DNA of 64,000 bases, from the NCBI GenBank assembly GCA_911728455.2, contig OU452234.1, forward strand, positions 2,482,501 through 2,546,500, in the 5' to 3' direction. The notes under the pieces were generated by a model. It was not told where the DNA came from and did no database searches. It was given only the letters and a program-made list of their open reading frames with translations. This DNA is from Marthasterias glacialis (lineage: Eukaryota > Echinodermata > Asteroidea > Forcipulatida > Asteriidae). Below, in pieces: positions 1-12,655 of the stretch. Numbering within the stretch: the stretch's first letter is position 1; every line of letters starts with the position of its first letter. The position numbers and the translations under genes were made by a program.

Positions 1-1690
1 AAATCTAAATGTACATTTAAGTCTAGCTTATTCAAAAGAACTAGAAATAAGAGCCACCTGCCCACATTAAGTGCTACAAATTTTTCACATAAAATAAAAC
101 ATAAAATTAATCTACATGTAGGCCTGACGTATGCTCACTGATTATGAAGTTCATACCAGTGACACTTTTTAAAAGAACCAACCAACTGTATAAATTCATA
201 TAACTAGGAACAAATAACATCAATGTTCATTATTATTTGTTATTTTATACTGTCATTGTATGTAATAAAATTGGGCAGTCTTCATACGCCTTAAAGTGGA
301 CCCCGATTCCCAACATTAATTTCTTTTGTCTTGACACCTGTTACTCCTACAAGTGATTTCATTGGATGATACTTAATGTATCCTAACATAAAAAATGACA
401 GTTGGGTGTCAGCCTATATTTTTTCATTCTTATTTTTAACATATTTATGTTTAAGTTAGTTCTTATAAACATTTCATTATAGTTAGTATTGTACAACATA
501 TAGTTTTCAAATTTAAAACATAGACTTTGTTAGAGTTACACTAATGTTAATTTGATAATTAATTTATATATATTTTCAATTTTGTCTCATAAATGTTAAT
601 GAATTAATGTTTAGTTAACAGTGTCATCAATCGAATTTAACAGAAGTAACACGATAGGATTTGTTAAAGGTGAAAAGGTTCGTAATTAAAAGTAAAGAAC
701 TTGTTTTAGATTTAGCATTTATGTATTCAAGGGATATCATATTCAGAAGAAAAAAATCATCATAAAACATGTTAATAGTCTAATGCATATAAATAGCGTT
801 TATGAATCTTCAAAACCTAATTTAATTATGGAATGTTATTAAGAGGTACTACAGTTTTTTATTGCATATATATTGTCAAATTCATGAACTACTACAGACA
901 TAACATACACATAAACTTTAATTTTTTTAGTTAAAATTGTGACACATTATTTTTTTTAAGTCATAAAGAGAGTAATTAGTGCAATGGAAACATTTCATCA
1001 TGTTTTATCATGAATATTTGATTTATAGATTGTAATTTGTCTTCTGATTTAATTACCAATAAGCTACTTGAAATGTGGTTATTTGTGTTTTAGTCATTTT
1101 AATTAAATCATAGAAGTTATTTCTTTTCAGATGTTAGTGGTGAAATCACGATAATTTATTTTGTAAAACAAACTCCCTAACTACAAATCACTTTATTTAT
1201 TTATTTATTTTAAATATCAACGGTTTATTTATATATTTTGTTATTTTTAAATCCTTGTTTGATCCCCAACTTTAATGTTTTGGTTACATGAAAATTGTTT
1301 CCCCCTAGGTCTAACCTTCTCCATTATTACATTTTTTATGTGGTTCAGTATTTTTCAATTGTTATATATTCTATATATAATTTTATATACATGTATTGTC
1401 ATACTCTTGTTACTTGTGAAATTTTGTATTATATTTACATTTGTCTGTGAATTATGGAGAAATAAATTGATAATAAATTTTTACAGGTCTTTTAGACAAT
1501 TACGAACACTTTTTACGCGAGATGAAACTTTTGATATTGGTCGCAATATCTTCAACGCGCGATGACTTTATGTCCGTCCGGCTCACACTCTAACGCATCA
1601 GCAGCCGCCTCGTTTCAGTACATAAAGTAATCATGTTTATTACCAAAAATTACAGTCCTCCCAAGAGCAGTGTGGTTTGGGTCTCACTTG
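1..1690. other. AT-rich stretch without a recognised gene
   Basis: Strongly AT-rich, with homopolymer runs and a short TTTA-type microsatellite near 1190-1212. The open stretch at 1275-1565 is rich in Phe, Ile and Leu, as AT-rich non-coding DNA gives by chance, and has no convincing splice context. Nothing recognised. Confidence 0.6.
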
Positions 1691-2280
1691 AATATTTACT
1701 TTTAGAGTCACTACTTATGCATATTTCCCTACCGGCAGGTACAATAACGCTTAGATTTACACACACTCCCTACTGAATCTTCCTACATTTTCCCATGGCA
1801 TGAGCACTATGGTGTATTCCTCTTTGTCTTGAGGGTTGATAGTAGAACCACAAGATTGAGCAAAGAACGGGCAGGAGTCTTCATCAATCTACATCAGCTC
1901 TACATCTTTACATGACTCTACTTACCTGTAGAGCCACTACTTATGCATAGACTACCATCCAAAGAAAGGCAGAGGGTATGCAAGATGCTAATGTATGCAT
2001 TTGGAACTATCCCAAGTTTTTATGCTCCAAACTCTGAGATAAGAAGGCATGTGATGCCCCTTGTGTTAAGTGTTACGCCCCCACTGAAGGCTGGATAATG
2101 TCTCCTTTCCGACCCACGAAACTGCCAGCACTCGTGGCCTCTTGCAAAGAGTGCGGAGTGGGGAAGGATGCAGTGGCAGAATGTTATCACCGGTACAGAT
2201 CCCCCTAGGAAATGGCTTGTCCAAGGGAGTGGATATTCCCCATTACGAGCAGACTCATTCCTCGTTTAGCCATTAGAATA
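1690..2280. repeat. Left edge of the repeat complex, with inverted and direct copies of the B block
   Basis: Two parts recur elsewhere. About 1695-1760 (stretch reading TTATGCATATTTCCCTACC, then GGCAGGTACAATA) is the reverse complement of ~7430-7480 and ~11710-11760. About 2095-2280 (CTCCTTTCCGACCCACG onward, then GAGTGGATATTCCCC) is a direct copy of ~7045-7255 and partly of ~11405-11525. The left edge is therefore a rearranged mixture of both orientations. No gene is supported. Confidence 0.6.
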
Positions 2281-2289
2281 TAACCCAGT

Positions 2290-5200
2290 GATATAAAACC
2301 CCTGATGTGAAGGTGTTATGCCAAAGAAAAGGGGCACCATCTTGAACATATCTTGGATTAATGAAAAACACCGTACACCCAAGAGATTGAGAGTGTGTCG
2401 CAAGTGTCGTAACAACACTGTACAACCGGGAGATTGAGCGAGCGTGACACAGCCTGTCTGCCTGTACAGGAGCCCATCCCAAGCTCCAGTGGCAAGTGCC
2501 ATGGAGCTGGAAGGGAAAGTTTCGTGACAGGCTTTCAGGCTGACATCGACAGTGGTCTGGACGAGTGGGTCATGCCCAACATCGTCAGAGCTCCGCTCTT
2601 ACCCATGAACAGCACCGTACACCCGGGAGATTGAGCGAGTGTGTCACGGCCTGTCAGCCTGTACAGAATGATCCCATTCCGAGCTCCACTGGCAAGCTCC
2701 ATGGAGCTGGAAGGGAACGGTTCGTGAGAGGCTTTCAGGCTGACATCGACAGTGGTCTGGACAAGTGGGTCATGTCTGACATCATCAGAGCTCCACTCTG
2801 ACCCATGAACAGCACTGTATACCCGGAAGATTGAGTGAGTGTAGTACAGCCTTTCAGCCTGTACAGGATGATCCCACTCTAAGCTCCAGTGGCAAGTGGC
2901 AAGGGAACGGTTGGAGGCTTGCATGGTGGGTGTAACAGGTCTTGTTTGCCCTGCCTGCTCATCTCCATTGGTATTGAGTAGTCCAGCCATGGTCAGGATA
3001 CAGACCAATGGCTGAGGACGAGTTTGTTTTGGCTTTCCCAGAACCCTGACTGGGTGTCGGTCAGATGCCATGGCATCAACAATGGGCTGGACAAGTGGGT
3101 CATGCCCAACATCGTCAGAGCCCCACTCTGACCCAAGAACACCACTGTACACCCTGGAGATTGAGCGAGCGTGTCACAGCCTGTCAGCCAGTACAGGATG
3201 AGCCCATCCCGAGCTCCAGTGACATATGCCATGGAGCTGGGAGGGAACGGTTGCTGTGAGGCTTTCATGGTGGGTGTAACAGGTCTTGTTTGCCCTGCCT
3301 GCTCTCCTTCGTTGGTATTGAGTAGTCCAGCCATGGCCAGGATACAGACCAATGGCTGAGGACGAATTTGCTTTGGTTGGCCTGGAGCCCCAACAGGGTG
3401 CAGGCTAGATACCATAGCCGTTAGCGAGGCTGATATACATGAACAGTCAGTAAAAACTCATCCCTTGACACAGAGTGACGGCAATGATGTTTCTTCCCCC
3501 TGCCTGATTTGCCTGACAAACCCTCCGAACTGGGGTAAGATTGATGTCGGGGATGTCAGCTTGTCCTACCTTTTTTATGGGACAAGCCACTGCTCAAGTC
3601 TGAAGACAATTCAGAAGACACTATTGGCCTAGGAACGCCTGATGCTGGGGGAAAAGCTGACGACGGTGGTCTGGACGAGTGGGTCTTGCCCGACATCGTC
3701 GGAGCCCAACTCTGACCCATAAACAGAACTGTACATCCGGGAAATTGAGCGAGTGTGTCACAGCCTGTTTGCCTGTACAGGAGTCCCTTCCATGTCCAAG
3801 TTGCAAGAGCCCTGGTAGAGAACAATTTGGTGAGTGGCATTCATGGTGGATGTAGTAGGGCCCGGAAGTGGGTTATCTGACATGCCTGCTCTTTTCTGTT
3901 GATTTTGAGTAGTCCAGCCACGGTCAGAGTAAAGACCAGGGACTCAGGAAAACTTTGCTGTGGTTGTTTCGGAACCACGACTGGGTGTTGGCCAGATACC
4001 ATGGCGGTTATTGAGGTGGATATCAATGAACAGCCTGTAAAAACTCGTCCCTTGACACAGAGTGATGGTGACAATGTTTTTTCCCCCGCCCGAACTGCCT
4101 TTCAAACTCTCCAAACAGAAGGAAGACTAACGGCGGGGACGTCGGCCAGCTGAAGACGATTCACAAGACACTTTTGGCCTACGAATGTCTGACGCTGGGG
4201 AAAAATCTGTTATCGACGGCGGTCTGGACGAGTGGGTTATGCTCAACATTGTCAAAGCCCCACTTTGACCCATGAACAGCACTGTACACCCAGGAGACTG
4301 AGTATGTCACAGCCTTCACAGGAGCCCGTCCCAAGCCCCCTCGGCGGGTGGCATGAAGCCTGGATAGAAATGTTGGTGAGCGGCTTTCATGGGTGTGTAA
4401 CTGGGTCCGGAAACGTGTCGCGTTTGCCTACCTGCTCTTCCCCTGTTGGATTTGAGTAGTCCAGTTAGGACACAGACCACAGGCTGAAGACGAGTTTGGT
4501 TTGGTTGTTTTGCTGTCAGATACCATGGCCATTAGCAAGGTGGATGACAACAAACAGCCAATAAAAACTCGGCCCTTGACACAGACTGGTGGCGACGATG
4601 TTTCTGCCCGATGCCCGATTCGTCTTACAAACTCTCTGAACTGGAGGAAGATTGACGCAGGATTTTCCTATCTTTTTTCCGGGAAAAGCCACCTGTCAAA
4701 TCTGAAGACAATTCAGAAGACACTACAGACATCGACTTTGGTCTGGATGAGTGGGTCATGCCAGAAAATGTCAGAGCCCCACTCTGACCCATGAACAGCA
4801 CTGTACACCTGGGTGATTGAGCAAGTATGTCACGCCCTTCTGTCTGTACAGGAGCCCATTCCGAGCCCAAGTTGCGGGTGTAACAGGGCCCGATAATAGG
4901 TGGTTTGCCCTGCCTGCTCATCTCCATTGGTATTGAGTAGTCCAGTCTGTCAGATACCAGGGCCATTATTAGCAAGGTGGATGTCAATGAACAGCCTATA
5001 CAAAATCAGCCCATAGCACAGAGTGATGTCTCCCCCTGTCTGATTTTCATGACAAACTCTCCCAACTGGAGGCAGATTCATAGCTGAGACGTCAACATGT
5101 CCTACCCTTTTTTACAGGAAAAGCAAAAAGTCTGAAGACAAATCAGAAGACACTATTGGCCTAGGAACGCCTGATGCTGGGGGAAAACCTTACATCAACG

Positions 5201-6900
5201 GTTTTCTTGACAAATGGGTCATGCCCGAAATTGTCAGTGCCCAACTCTTACCCATAAACAGCACTGTACACCCGGAAGATTGAGCGAGCGTGTCACAGCC
5301 TGTCTGTACAGGAGCCCATTCCGAGCCCAAGTTGCAAGAGCCCTGGTACGGAACGGTTTGGTAAGCGGCATTCATGGTGGATGCAACAGGGCCCCGAAAA
5401 CTGGGCAAGTACGTCACTAGTCTGGACGAGTGGGTCATACCAGACATTGTCAGAGCCCAACTCTGACCCATGAACAGCACTGTATTCGTGACGACGAGAT
5501 TGATTTGCATATCCTGTGACCCCGCCTTGGTGTCGGCCAGATATCACAGCTGTTAGCGAGGTGGATATTAATGAACAGCCTGTAAAAACTTGGCTCTTAA
5601 CACAGAATGAATGCAACGATATTTCTTCCCCATGCCTTATTGACCTGATAAACACTCCAAACTGAAGGAAGATTGACAGCAGGGAAAACAGCTTCTCCTA
5701 TACGGTAAAAAGCCATCGGTCAAGTCTGAAGACAATTCAGAAAAGACTATTGGCTGAGGACTGCATAATGCTGGGGGAAAATCCGACATCGTCAGAGTCC
5801 CACTCTGACCCATCAATCCAGCCATGGTCAGAATACAGACCAGGAGCTGTGGACGAGTTCGGTTTGGTTGTTCCGGAACCCCCGACTGTGTGTTGGACAG
5901 ATACCATGGCTGTTAGGGAGGCGGATATCAATGAACAGCCTGTAAAAACTATGCCCTTAACACAGAGTGATGGTGACGATGTTTCTTCCCCTTGCTTGAT
6001 TCACCAGACAAACTTTCCAAACTGGAGGAAGATTGACAATAGTGACCGCGGCTTGTCCTATCTTTTTTACAGCAAAAGCCAAGAGTCATGTCTGAAGATA
6101 ATTCAGATGACACCATTTGCCTAGAATTGCCTGATGCTGGGGGAAAATCCGACATTGAATGCCCGACATCGTCAGAGCCCCACTTTGACCCAAGAACAGC
6201 ACTGTACACCCGGGATATTGAGCGAGTGTCACAGCCTGTCTGCCTGTACAGGAGCTCATCTCGAGCCCCCTGTGGCAAGTGCCATGGAGCTGGGAGGAAA
6301 TGGTTGGTGAGCGGCTTTCATGGTGGGTGTAACAGGCCCCGGAAAGGGGTCAAGTTTGCACTGCCTGCTCTTTTCCATCCATGGTCAGGATACAGACCAA
6401 TGGCTGAGGATGAGTTTGTTTTGGTTGTCCCGGACACCAGACTGGGTGTCGGCTAGATACCATCACCATTAGCAAGGCAGATATCAATGAACAACCCATA
6501 AACTCAGCCCTTGACAAAGAGTTATGGTGACGATGTTTCTTCCCCCTGCATGATTCGCCTGACAAACTCTCCAAACTGAAAGAACATTGACGGCGGGGAT
6601 GTCAGTCTGTCTTATCCTTTTTACGGGAAAAGACAACGGTCAAGTCTGAAAACAATTCAAAAGGCACCATTGGCCTAGGATTGCCTGATGGAGGGGGAAA
6701 ATCTGACATCAACGGTAGTCTGGACGAGTGGGTCATGCCCGATATAGCCAGAGACCCACACTGACCCATGAACAGCACTGTACACCCAAGACCATGAGCG
6801 AGTGACACAGCCTGTCTGCCTTCTCAGAAGTCCGTCCCCAGCCCCCAGAAACGAGCTGGGAGAAAATGTTTTTTAGGCAACGTTTATGGTGGGTGTAACA
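2290..6900. repeat. Array A: degenerate tandem repeat, full unit about 545-580 bp
   Basis: About eleven units recur head to tail. The marker segment (GGTCTGGACGAGTGGGTCATG, then CATCGTCAGAGC and CCCATGAACAGCACTGTACA) appears near 2545, 2750, 3085, 3665, 4220, 4737, 5205, 5420, 5790 (partial), 6170 and 6715. Intervals fall between about 205 and 580 bp, so many units have internal deletions. One further unit lies at ~10900-11230 in the duplicated block. The array is visibly more GC-rich than its flanks. Peptide-like stretches recur on both strands. On the plus strand the pieces INEQPVKTRPLTQSDGDDV and GGLDEWVMPDIVRAPL recur, the latter always ending at the same TGA. This may be a decayed multi-copy coding segment, but no complete gene can be drawn. 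Confidence 0.75.
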
Positions 6901-7720
6901 GGGCCCGGAAACAGGTTGTGTTTGCTGTGCCTGCTCTTTGTTATGGAGCTAGTCACGGTGCCGGAGTATTTTTTTATTTACCCTTGCCAGGATGACTCCC
7001 TTTTGTTGTTGGCCTGTTCCGTCTAATACATTGGCCTGGATCAAAGATTAGCAAATGTCTCCTTTCTGACCCACGGAACTGCCAGCACTTGGGGCCTCTT
7101 ACAGCTTGAAATGCCAAGCACTTTGGGCCCTGATGCGGTGGCAGGCGAGTGTCAACGATACACTAACCCACGGATTTGGCTCGTCTCGGGGAGAGGATAT
7201 TCCCCCTGTTACAGACAGCTTCAATCGTTTCGCCAATAGCATACACTGGACGAAACTCTACTATTTTGTTTTATATAAATTTTAACAAGAAATCTTACTA
7301 ATACATGGTGTAAAGCACGCATCTGACAGAAATGTCGGAAAAAGTGTTGTGTACCATATCCCGTACTAAGAAAAGGAGGAAGATGTTGTAGCGCTCATGC
7401 TGCGGGGCTTTGAGGGTAGATTGGTAGGAGGCGCTATTGTACCTGCCAGCTGGGAAATATGCATATATAGTGGCTCTACAGGTTATCAGAGTGACATACA
7501 CACAATGTATACTTATTTTTCGGCAAAAATTACCACATAAAAGTTACTGTACATACCACTGATAATGTTAAACATCACAAACAGTAAGGCAGAATGTGTA
7601 GAACATTAAAAAAAAATTATATATTTTATAAGTACACCATCGCAAGCATTTAAATTTGATCAGTTTTATCATTATTTTGCCAATATCATCCTGGTAAGGT
7701 TAGTCTAAAGCAGGGCCACC

Positions 7721-8045
7721 ACGAGCAGGTCCCAGGATACCAGCCCCACACGCTTTCAAGATTGTCAGAGCCATTACACCCACCTTTCGGCAGGGTCCGG
7801 TCCGCCACCCCAAGGCGAACCCCAAGGCAGTCCCCTACCATACTAACGCGGTCCACTAGCCCCACGGCCAAGACTAGGGACTACTGCCGTTTGCCAACCA
7901 TTTGTGATCACACCAGAACCATGCTCCCCCGATAGAGCAGCCTGATGCACCTTTAAGATCAACATCCAGCTATCACCCTGGCCGGCAGTAGGACCCCAAA
8001 TGCCACGTGCAAATGTCCAGGTCCCTTTAATTATTCGGAATTTCC
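7721..8045. other. GC-rich ~330-bp segment present in only one copy of the duplication
   Basis: The two copies match up to a CCACCA-type sequence (GGGCCACCACGAGCAGG at 7713 versus GCAGGTCACCACCATCG at ~11984) and match again at the start of the minisatellite. Between these points copy 1 holds ~330 bp of clearly higher GC than the surroundings. It encodes no recognisable product. It is either an insertion into copy 1 or a deletion from copy 2 between short CCACCA repeats; the sequence does not decide. Confidence 0.6.
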
Positions 8046-8250
8046 CGTGTTTACCACCAATCGATTCCGAATCGAATCCCCGCACTTCCAATTGAATCTC
8101 CGCACTTCAAATCGAATCTCCGCACCACTAATCGAATCTCCACACCACCAATCGAATCTCCGCACCACCAATCGAATCGCCGCACCACCAATCGAATCTC
8201 CGCACCACCAATCGAATCGCCGCACCACCAATCGCATCTCCGTACCACCC
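8046..8250. repeat. 20-bp minisatellite, about 9 units
   Basis: Tandem units of consensus AATCGAATCTCCGCACCACC, period 20 bp. The first two or three units are diverged (CACTTCCAATTG) and the last grades into unique sequence at ~8250. Because 20 is not a multiple of 3, every frame cycles through the same 20-residue pattern. Confidence 0.95.
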
Positions 8251-8513
8251 TAAGATCTCCAATTTCATAGTTCAAAAACGCGTATGTGCTTGCTTGCAAT
8301 GGTGTACCTATTTACAACATGTTAACTGTATAGTGCTGCAAAAACAGCCCACTATACGACGATAACAGTAAACATCAAAACACCAAACTTACACATCTAC
8401 AGTATCTTACAGTTGAAGACAACAAATTGCTTGGTTGTTCATTCATGATCCCTAGATGAACTGCTAAGATGTCTTGATACTGATGTTTACATACGCGTTA
8501 CTCTCCTTTATAC

Positions 8514-8591
8514 CCTGTAGCCATCAAGATGTCAGTAGAGGTGATTCCCTCTGCACTTGACTTCAGGGAACAGCTAGCTACATCTCTGGCT
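8514..8591 (-). other. Candidate 78-bp exon, copy 1
   Basis: On the minus strand a good acceptor (ACTTGACCTTTCAG) precedes a 78-bp open segment that ends at a GTATAA donor. It is a whole number of codons in a phase-2/phase-2 arrangement and reads VASCSLKSSAEGITSTDIL in its centre. The copy at 12921-12998 keeps the frame, the splice dinucleotides and the length. This is an inference from the splice signals and the conservation between copies; the flanks are also well conserved, so the case is not strong. Confidence 0.3.
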
Positions 8592-9814
8592 CTGAAAGGT
8601 CAAGTTTACAGATACAGAATTATATACAAACCGACAATTTTAATGTGCAAAACCCCTTGAAGGTAAAGAAGCTATGAGGGCATCCTCCCCAGTGATATTA
8701 GTTTTCCTTTACATTGTGAAAAAGCATCATCGTTTTTTTTAGTAAACCATTACTTTTCTTGTCGTCTATGTTAAAAGTAGACTAAAGTACTTGTGAGAAA
8801 GTTTCACAAGTAGTTTGTTTTTGTAGCTTTGAACATCTTTTGTTTTCGTCTTCTTTCTATTATCTATTCAGGGAAACTATTTAAGTGGGATATTTTAAGC
8901 TTACTGATCTCTGACATCTTGATCAGGAGATTAAAGAGATTAAATGAAGTATTGTTTTGGGGTTGTTTTTTTCAAATCAATCATCACTCTACAAAGTATT
9001 ACATTGATTGATGCACATTTAGTAACAAAAAAGTGCTTTAATTGTTGCCTTTACATCAAAACGTGCCGCAATTTTCAACTTTTACATTTTCTGTTGTTTC
9101 TTGAAGAAGACACAAGTTCTGCAGTGACAATATTTTTACAAGTATTAAATCAAGTAAATGTATTTGGTTTTAATCTTTAAAAAGTTTGAATGATTTCCCA
9201 ATAATTATGATCACACAATTTGAGCAAGATACATACAAAAGGAGAGTGCAGCTCCTACATATTAGGCTAACCTTGGAGATCTACTTGTTGACTGGTAGAT
9301 CTCTTTAGAGATCTTGAGCCTTTCTGCAAGATGAGCAAATCACACAATTTGCAAGAGTTGGTGTTTTAAACATTACCCATCATTAGTTTCAGGTAACTTG
9401 CTTTTACCTGAGTATTTTTCTAAACTTTCAATCAAAAAAATAAATGAAGACAATGCATTAATCAGCACCAAGATGGTTGGAGGAACTCATGCAAATCAGG
9501 AATATTTTGATTGTTGCAATAAATATGCAACACCTATTCGGGGGACGTCAAGTGCTTCAAACAGTTCTCTTGAGGATTGGTGCTAGAATCAAACATCTTT
9601 CAAACTTGACAGAAAAAACACAATCCAGCCTGTCAACTCTAAATTGATTGCCAAACATACAAATATCTGAACGAATTGTAATGCTAGAAAAAAAAAAGTG
9701 ATATTAACTTCTGATTATACAAGAGCAACAACATTCATTCTGCAAAATTATTACTAAGCTCCATTTGGGACCAGGGGTAAATATTTAAAAAATGTATACT
9801 CTTTGGGAATTCAC

Positions 9815-10074
9815 CTCTACTGGAGAGTGCAGCTCCTTTATCAAAGGCTGGTTTTGGACATCTACTTGTTGACGGGTAGATGTCTTTGGAGATGCTGAGC
9901 CTGACTGGAGAGTGCAGCTCCTTTATCATAGGCTGATTTTGGACATCTACTTGTTGACGGGTAAATGTCTTTGGAGATGCTGAGCCTGACTGGAGAGTGC
10001 AGCTCCTTCATCATAGGCTGGTCTTGGACATCTACTTGTTGATGGGTAGATGTCTTTTGAGATGCTAAGCCTGA
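9815..10074 (-). repeat. Array E block with three modules fused head to tail
   Basis: Three modules abut without a spacer, at an 85-bp period. The donor-end six bases are lost at each internal junction, where CTCCAG runs straight into TCAGGC. Since 85 is one more than a multiple of three, each fusion moves the reading frame. The outer donor (GTGAAT) and acceptor are retained. Confidence 0.7.
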
Positions 10075-12001
10075 CTGCAACACAAACAAATTGCACAATT
10101 TTTGCCATTTAGTGTTTCAGAAAATTACCCTTAATTAAAGCAGTTGGGTTCAGATAAATTGCCTCTACTTTATGATTTCTGTTACACTTTCAAATAAGAA
10201 CAAACAAAGAAAAAAACATTGAAAGCAGCAAAACAAATGGATGGAGGAACTCATGCACATCAGGAATATTTTTTATGTTGCAAAAAGAAATATGAGCAAT
10301 AGTAAATACTGGGGATATCAAATCCCTGAAACAGTTCCCTTGAGGATTGGTAATTGTATGAACTTTACTGATCAGCGAGCTTTCAAAATGAAACTTATCT
10401 AGCAAAGAACACACCGAAATTTAAATTACCAAAAATTAAGAAATTGTTATGATATTTGTGCTTAACATGAAGCACCCTTCTATTAAAAAAAAAAGAACAA
10501 AAACCCCCTGCGTGTCAAACAACATACAAACATCTCCATTTAGGACCAAGGGGAAACATTAAAAGTATACTTCAGGGAATTCACCTTTTATTGGAGATTA
10601 CAGCTTCTTTGTCATAGGCTTGTCTTGGACATCTACTTGTTGACGGGTAGATGGCTTTGGAGATGCTAAGCCTGACTGCAACACAAACAAATTGCACAAT
10701 TTGCATCAATGAGTGTATCAGAACATACAGTTGGGTTGAGATAAATTGCTTTTATCTCAGGAATATTTTTATACTTTTAATCAATAATAAATGAAGACCC
10801 AACATGAAAAGCAGCAAGAAAATGGATGGAGGAACTCATGCACATCAGGAATATTTTTACTGTTGCATTCAAAATAAGCAACAATTATTTGTTTGGGGCC
10901 TTGACACAGAGTTATGCCTGACAAATTCTCCAAACTGAAAGAAGATTGACGGCGGGGATGTCAGCTTGTCTTATCCTTTTAACGGGTAAAGCCAACGATC
11001 AAGTCTGAAAACAATTCAAAAACACCACTGGCCTAGGATTGCCTGATTCGGGGGAAAAATCCGACATCACTGGTGGTCTGGACAAGGGGGTCATGCCCGA
11101 TATAGCCAGAGACCCACTCTGACCCATAAACTGCACTGTACACCCAGGAGATTGAGCGAGTGACACAGCCTGTCTGCCTTCTCAGAAGTCCGTCCCTAGC
11201 CCCAGTGGTGAGCCGGGAGGAAATAATTTTTAGGCAGCGATTATGGTGGGTGTAACATGGCCCAGAAACAGGTTGTGTTTGCCCTGCCTGCTCTTTGTTT
11301 TGGAGCTAGTCACGGCGCCAGAGCATTTTTTTTTATTTATCTTTGCCAGGACAACTCCCTTGCTGTTGTTGGCCTGTTCCGTCCAATACACTGGCCTGGA
11401 TCAAAGATTAGAAAATGTTTCCTTTGTGACCCACTAAACTGCCAGCACTTGGGGCCTCTAACAGTGTGAAGTGCTGTTACGGACAGCCTCAATCCTCCCG
11501 AATCATTTCGCCAATAGAATATACTAATCGAAACTCTACTATTTTTTTTTTCAAATAAATGTTAACAAGAAATCTTACTAATAAATGGTGTGAAGCACAA
11601 ATCAGACAGAAATGTCGGAAAAAGTGTTTGTACCATATCCCACACTAAGAAAAGGAGGGAGATATTGTAGCGCTCATGCTGCGGGGCTTTGAGGATAGAT
11701 CGGTGGGAGGCGCTATTGTACCTGCCAGCTGGGAAATATGCATATATAGTGGCTCTACAAGTTATTAGAGTGACATAGACACAATGTACACTTTTTTTGG
11801 CAAAATTTACCACATAAAAGTTACTGTATATACCGCTGATAATGTTAAACATCACAATTAATTAGGCTAAACATGCAGAATGTGCAAAACATTAAAAAAT
11901 AACAAATATTTTATAAGTACACCATTGCAAGCATTTTAATTCGATCAATATTTTGCCAACATCATCCTGGTGTGGTTATTCTAAAGCAGGTCACCACCAT
12001 C

Positions 12002-12655
12002 GATTTCCGAATCCAATTCCCGCACTTCCAATCAAAACTTCGCACGACCAATCGAATTTACGCACCACCAAACGAGTCTCCGCACCACAAAACAAGTCTC
12101 CGCACCACCAATCGAATCTCCGCACCACCAATCGAATCTCCGCACCACCAATCAAATCTCCGCATCACCAATCGAATCTCCGAACCACCAATCGAATCTC
12201 CGCACCACCAATCGAATCTCCGCACCACCAATCGAATCTCCGCACCACCAATCGAATCTTCGCACCACCAATCGAATCTACGCACCACAAATCGAATCTA
12301 CGCACCACCAATCGAATCTCCGCACCACCAATCGAATCTAGGCACCACCAATTGAATCTACGCACCACCAATCGAATCTCCGCACCACCAATCAAATCTC
12401 CGCACCACCAATCGAATCTTCGCACCACCAATCGAATCTCCGCACCACCAATCGAATCTCCGCACCACCAATCGAATCTCCGCACCACCAATCGAATCTC
12501 CGCACCACCAATCGAATCTTCGCACCACCAATCGAATCTCCGCACCACCAATCGAATCTCCGCACCACCAATCGAATCTACGCACCACCAATCGAAATCT
12601 CCGCACCACCAATTGAATCTCCACACCACTAATCGAATCTCCACACCACCAAATC
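12002..12655. repeat. 20-bp minisatellite, about 32 units
   Basis: Same 20-bp unit as at 8046-8250, here expanded to about 32 nearly identical copies. The array is homogeneous in the middle and diverged at both edges, as expected for unequal exchange or slippage. It produces long open stretches on both strands (e.g. 11953-12660 plus, 12165-12644 minus) that are an effect of the repeat and not evidence of a protein. Confidence 0.97.

Larger units (their letters stand above)
6502..10894. repeat. First copy of a ~4.4-kb tandem segmental duplication
   Basis: The segment from ~6502 is repeated from ~10895 at a shift of about 4.36-4.42 kb. Shared landmarks in order: the last array-A unit (marker GATATAGCCAGAGACCCAC at ~6742 and ~11099), the B block (6900-7260 and 11230-11525), a short minus-strand open stretch (7298-7501 versus 11562-11855), the 20-bp minisatellite (8046-8250 versus 12002-12655), a 78-bp exon-like segment (8514-8591 versus 12921-12998) and the first unit of the minus-strand module array (9237 versus 13654). 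This copy carries ~330 bp (about 7721-8045) that the other lacks. Confidence 0.8.

Noticed and set aside
2535-3152. 205-codon minus-strand open stretch in array A
   Set aside because: It spans repeat-unit borders and has counterparts only inside the array; open frames occur on both strands, so it is not called a gene.
8529-8660. Plus-strand reading MSVEVIPSALDFREQ as a first exon
   Set aside because: It overlaps the minus-strand candidate exon with better splice sites and has no good donor of its own; neither is proven.
9276-9303. Self-cleaving ribozyme such as a hammerhead in the array E hairpin
   Set aside because: No CTGATGA and GAAA core elements accompany the stem on either strand.
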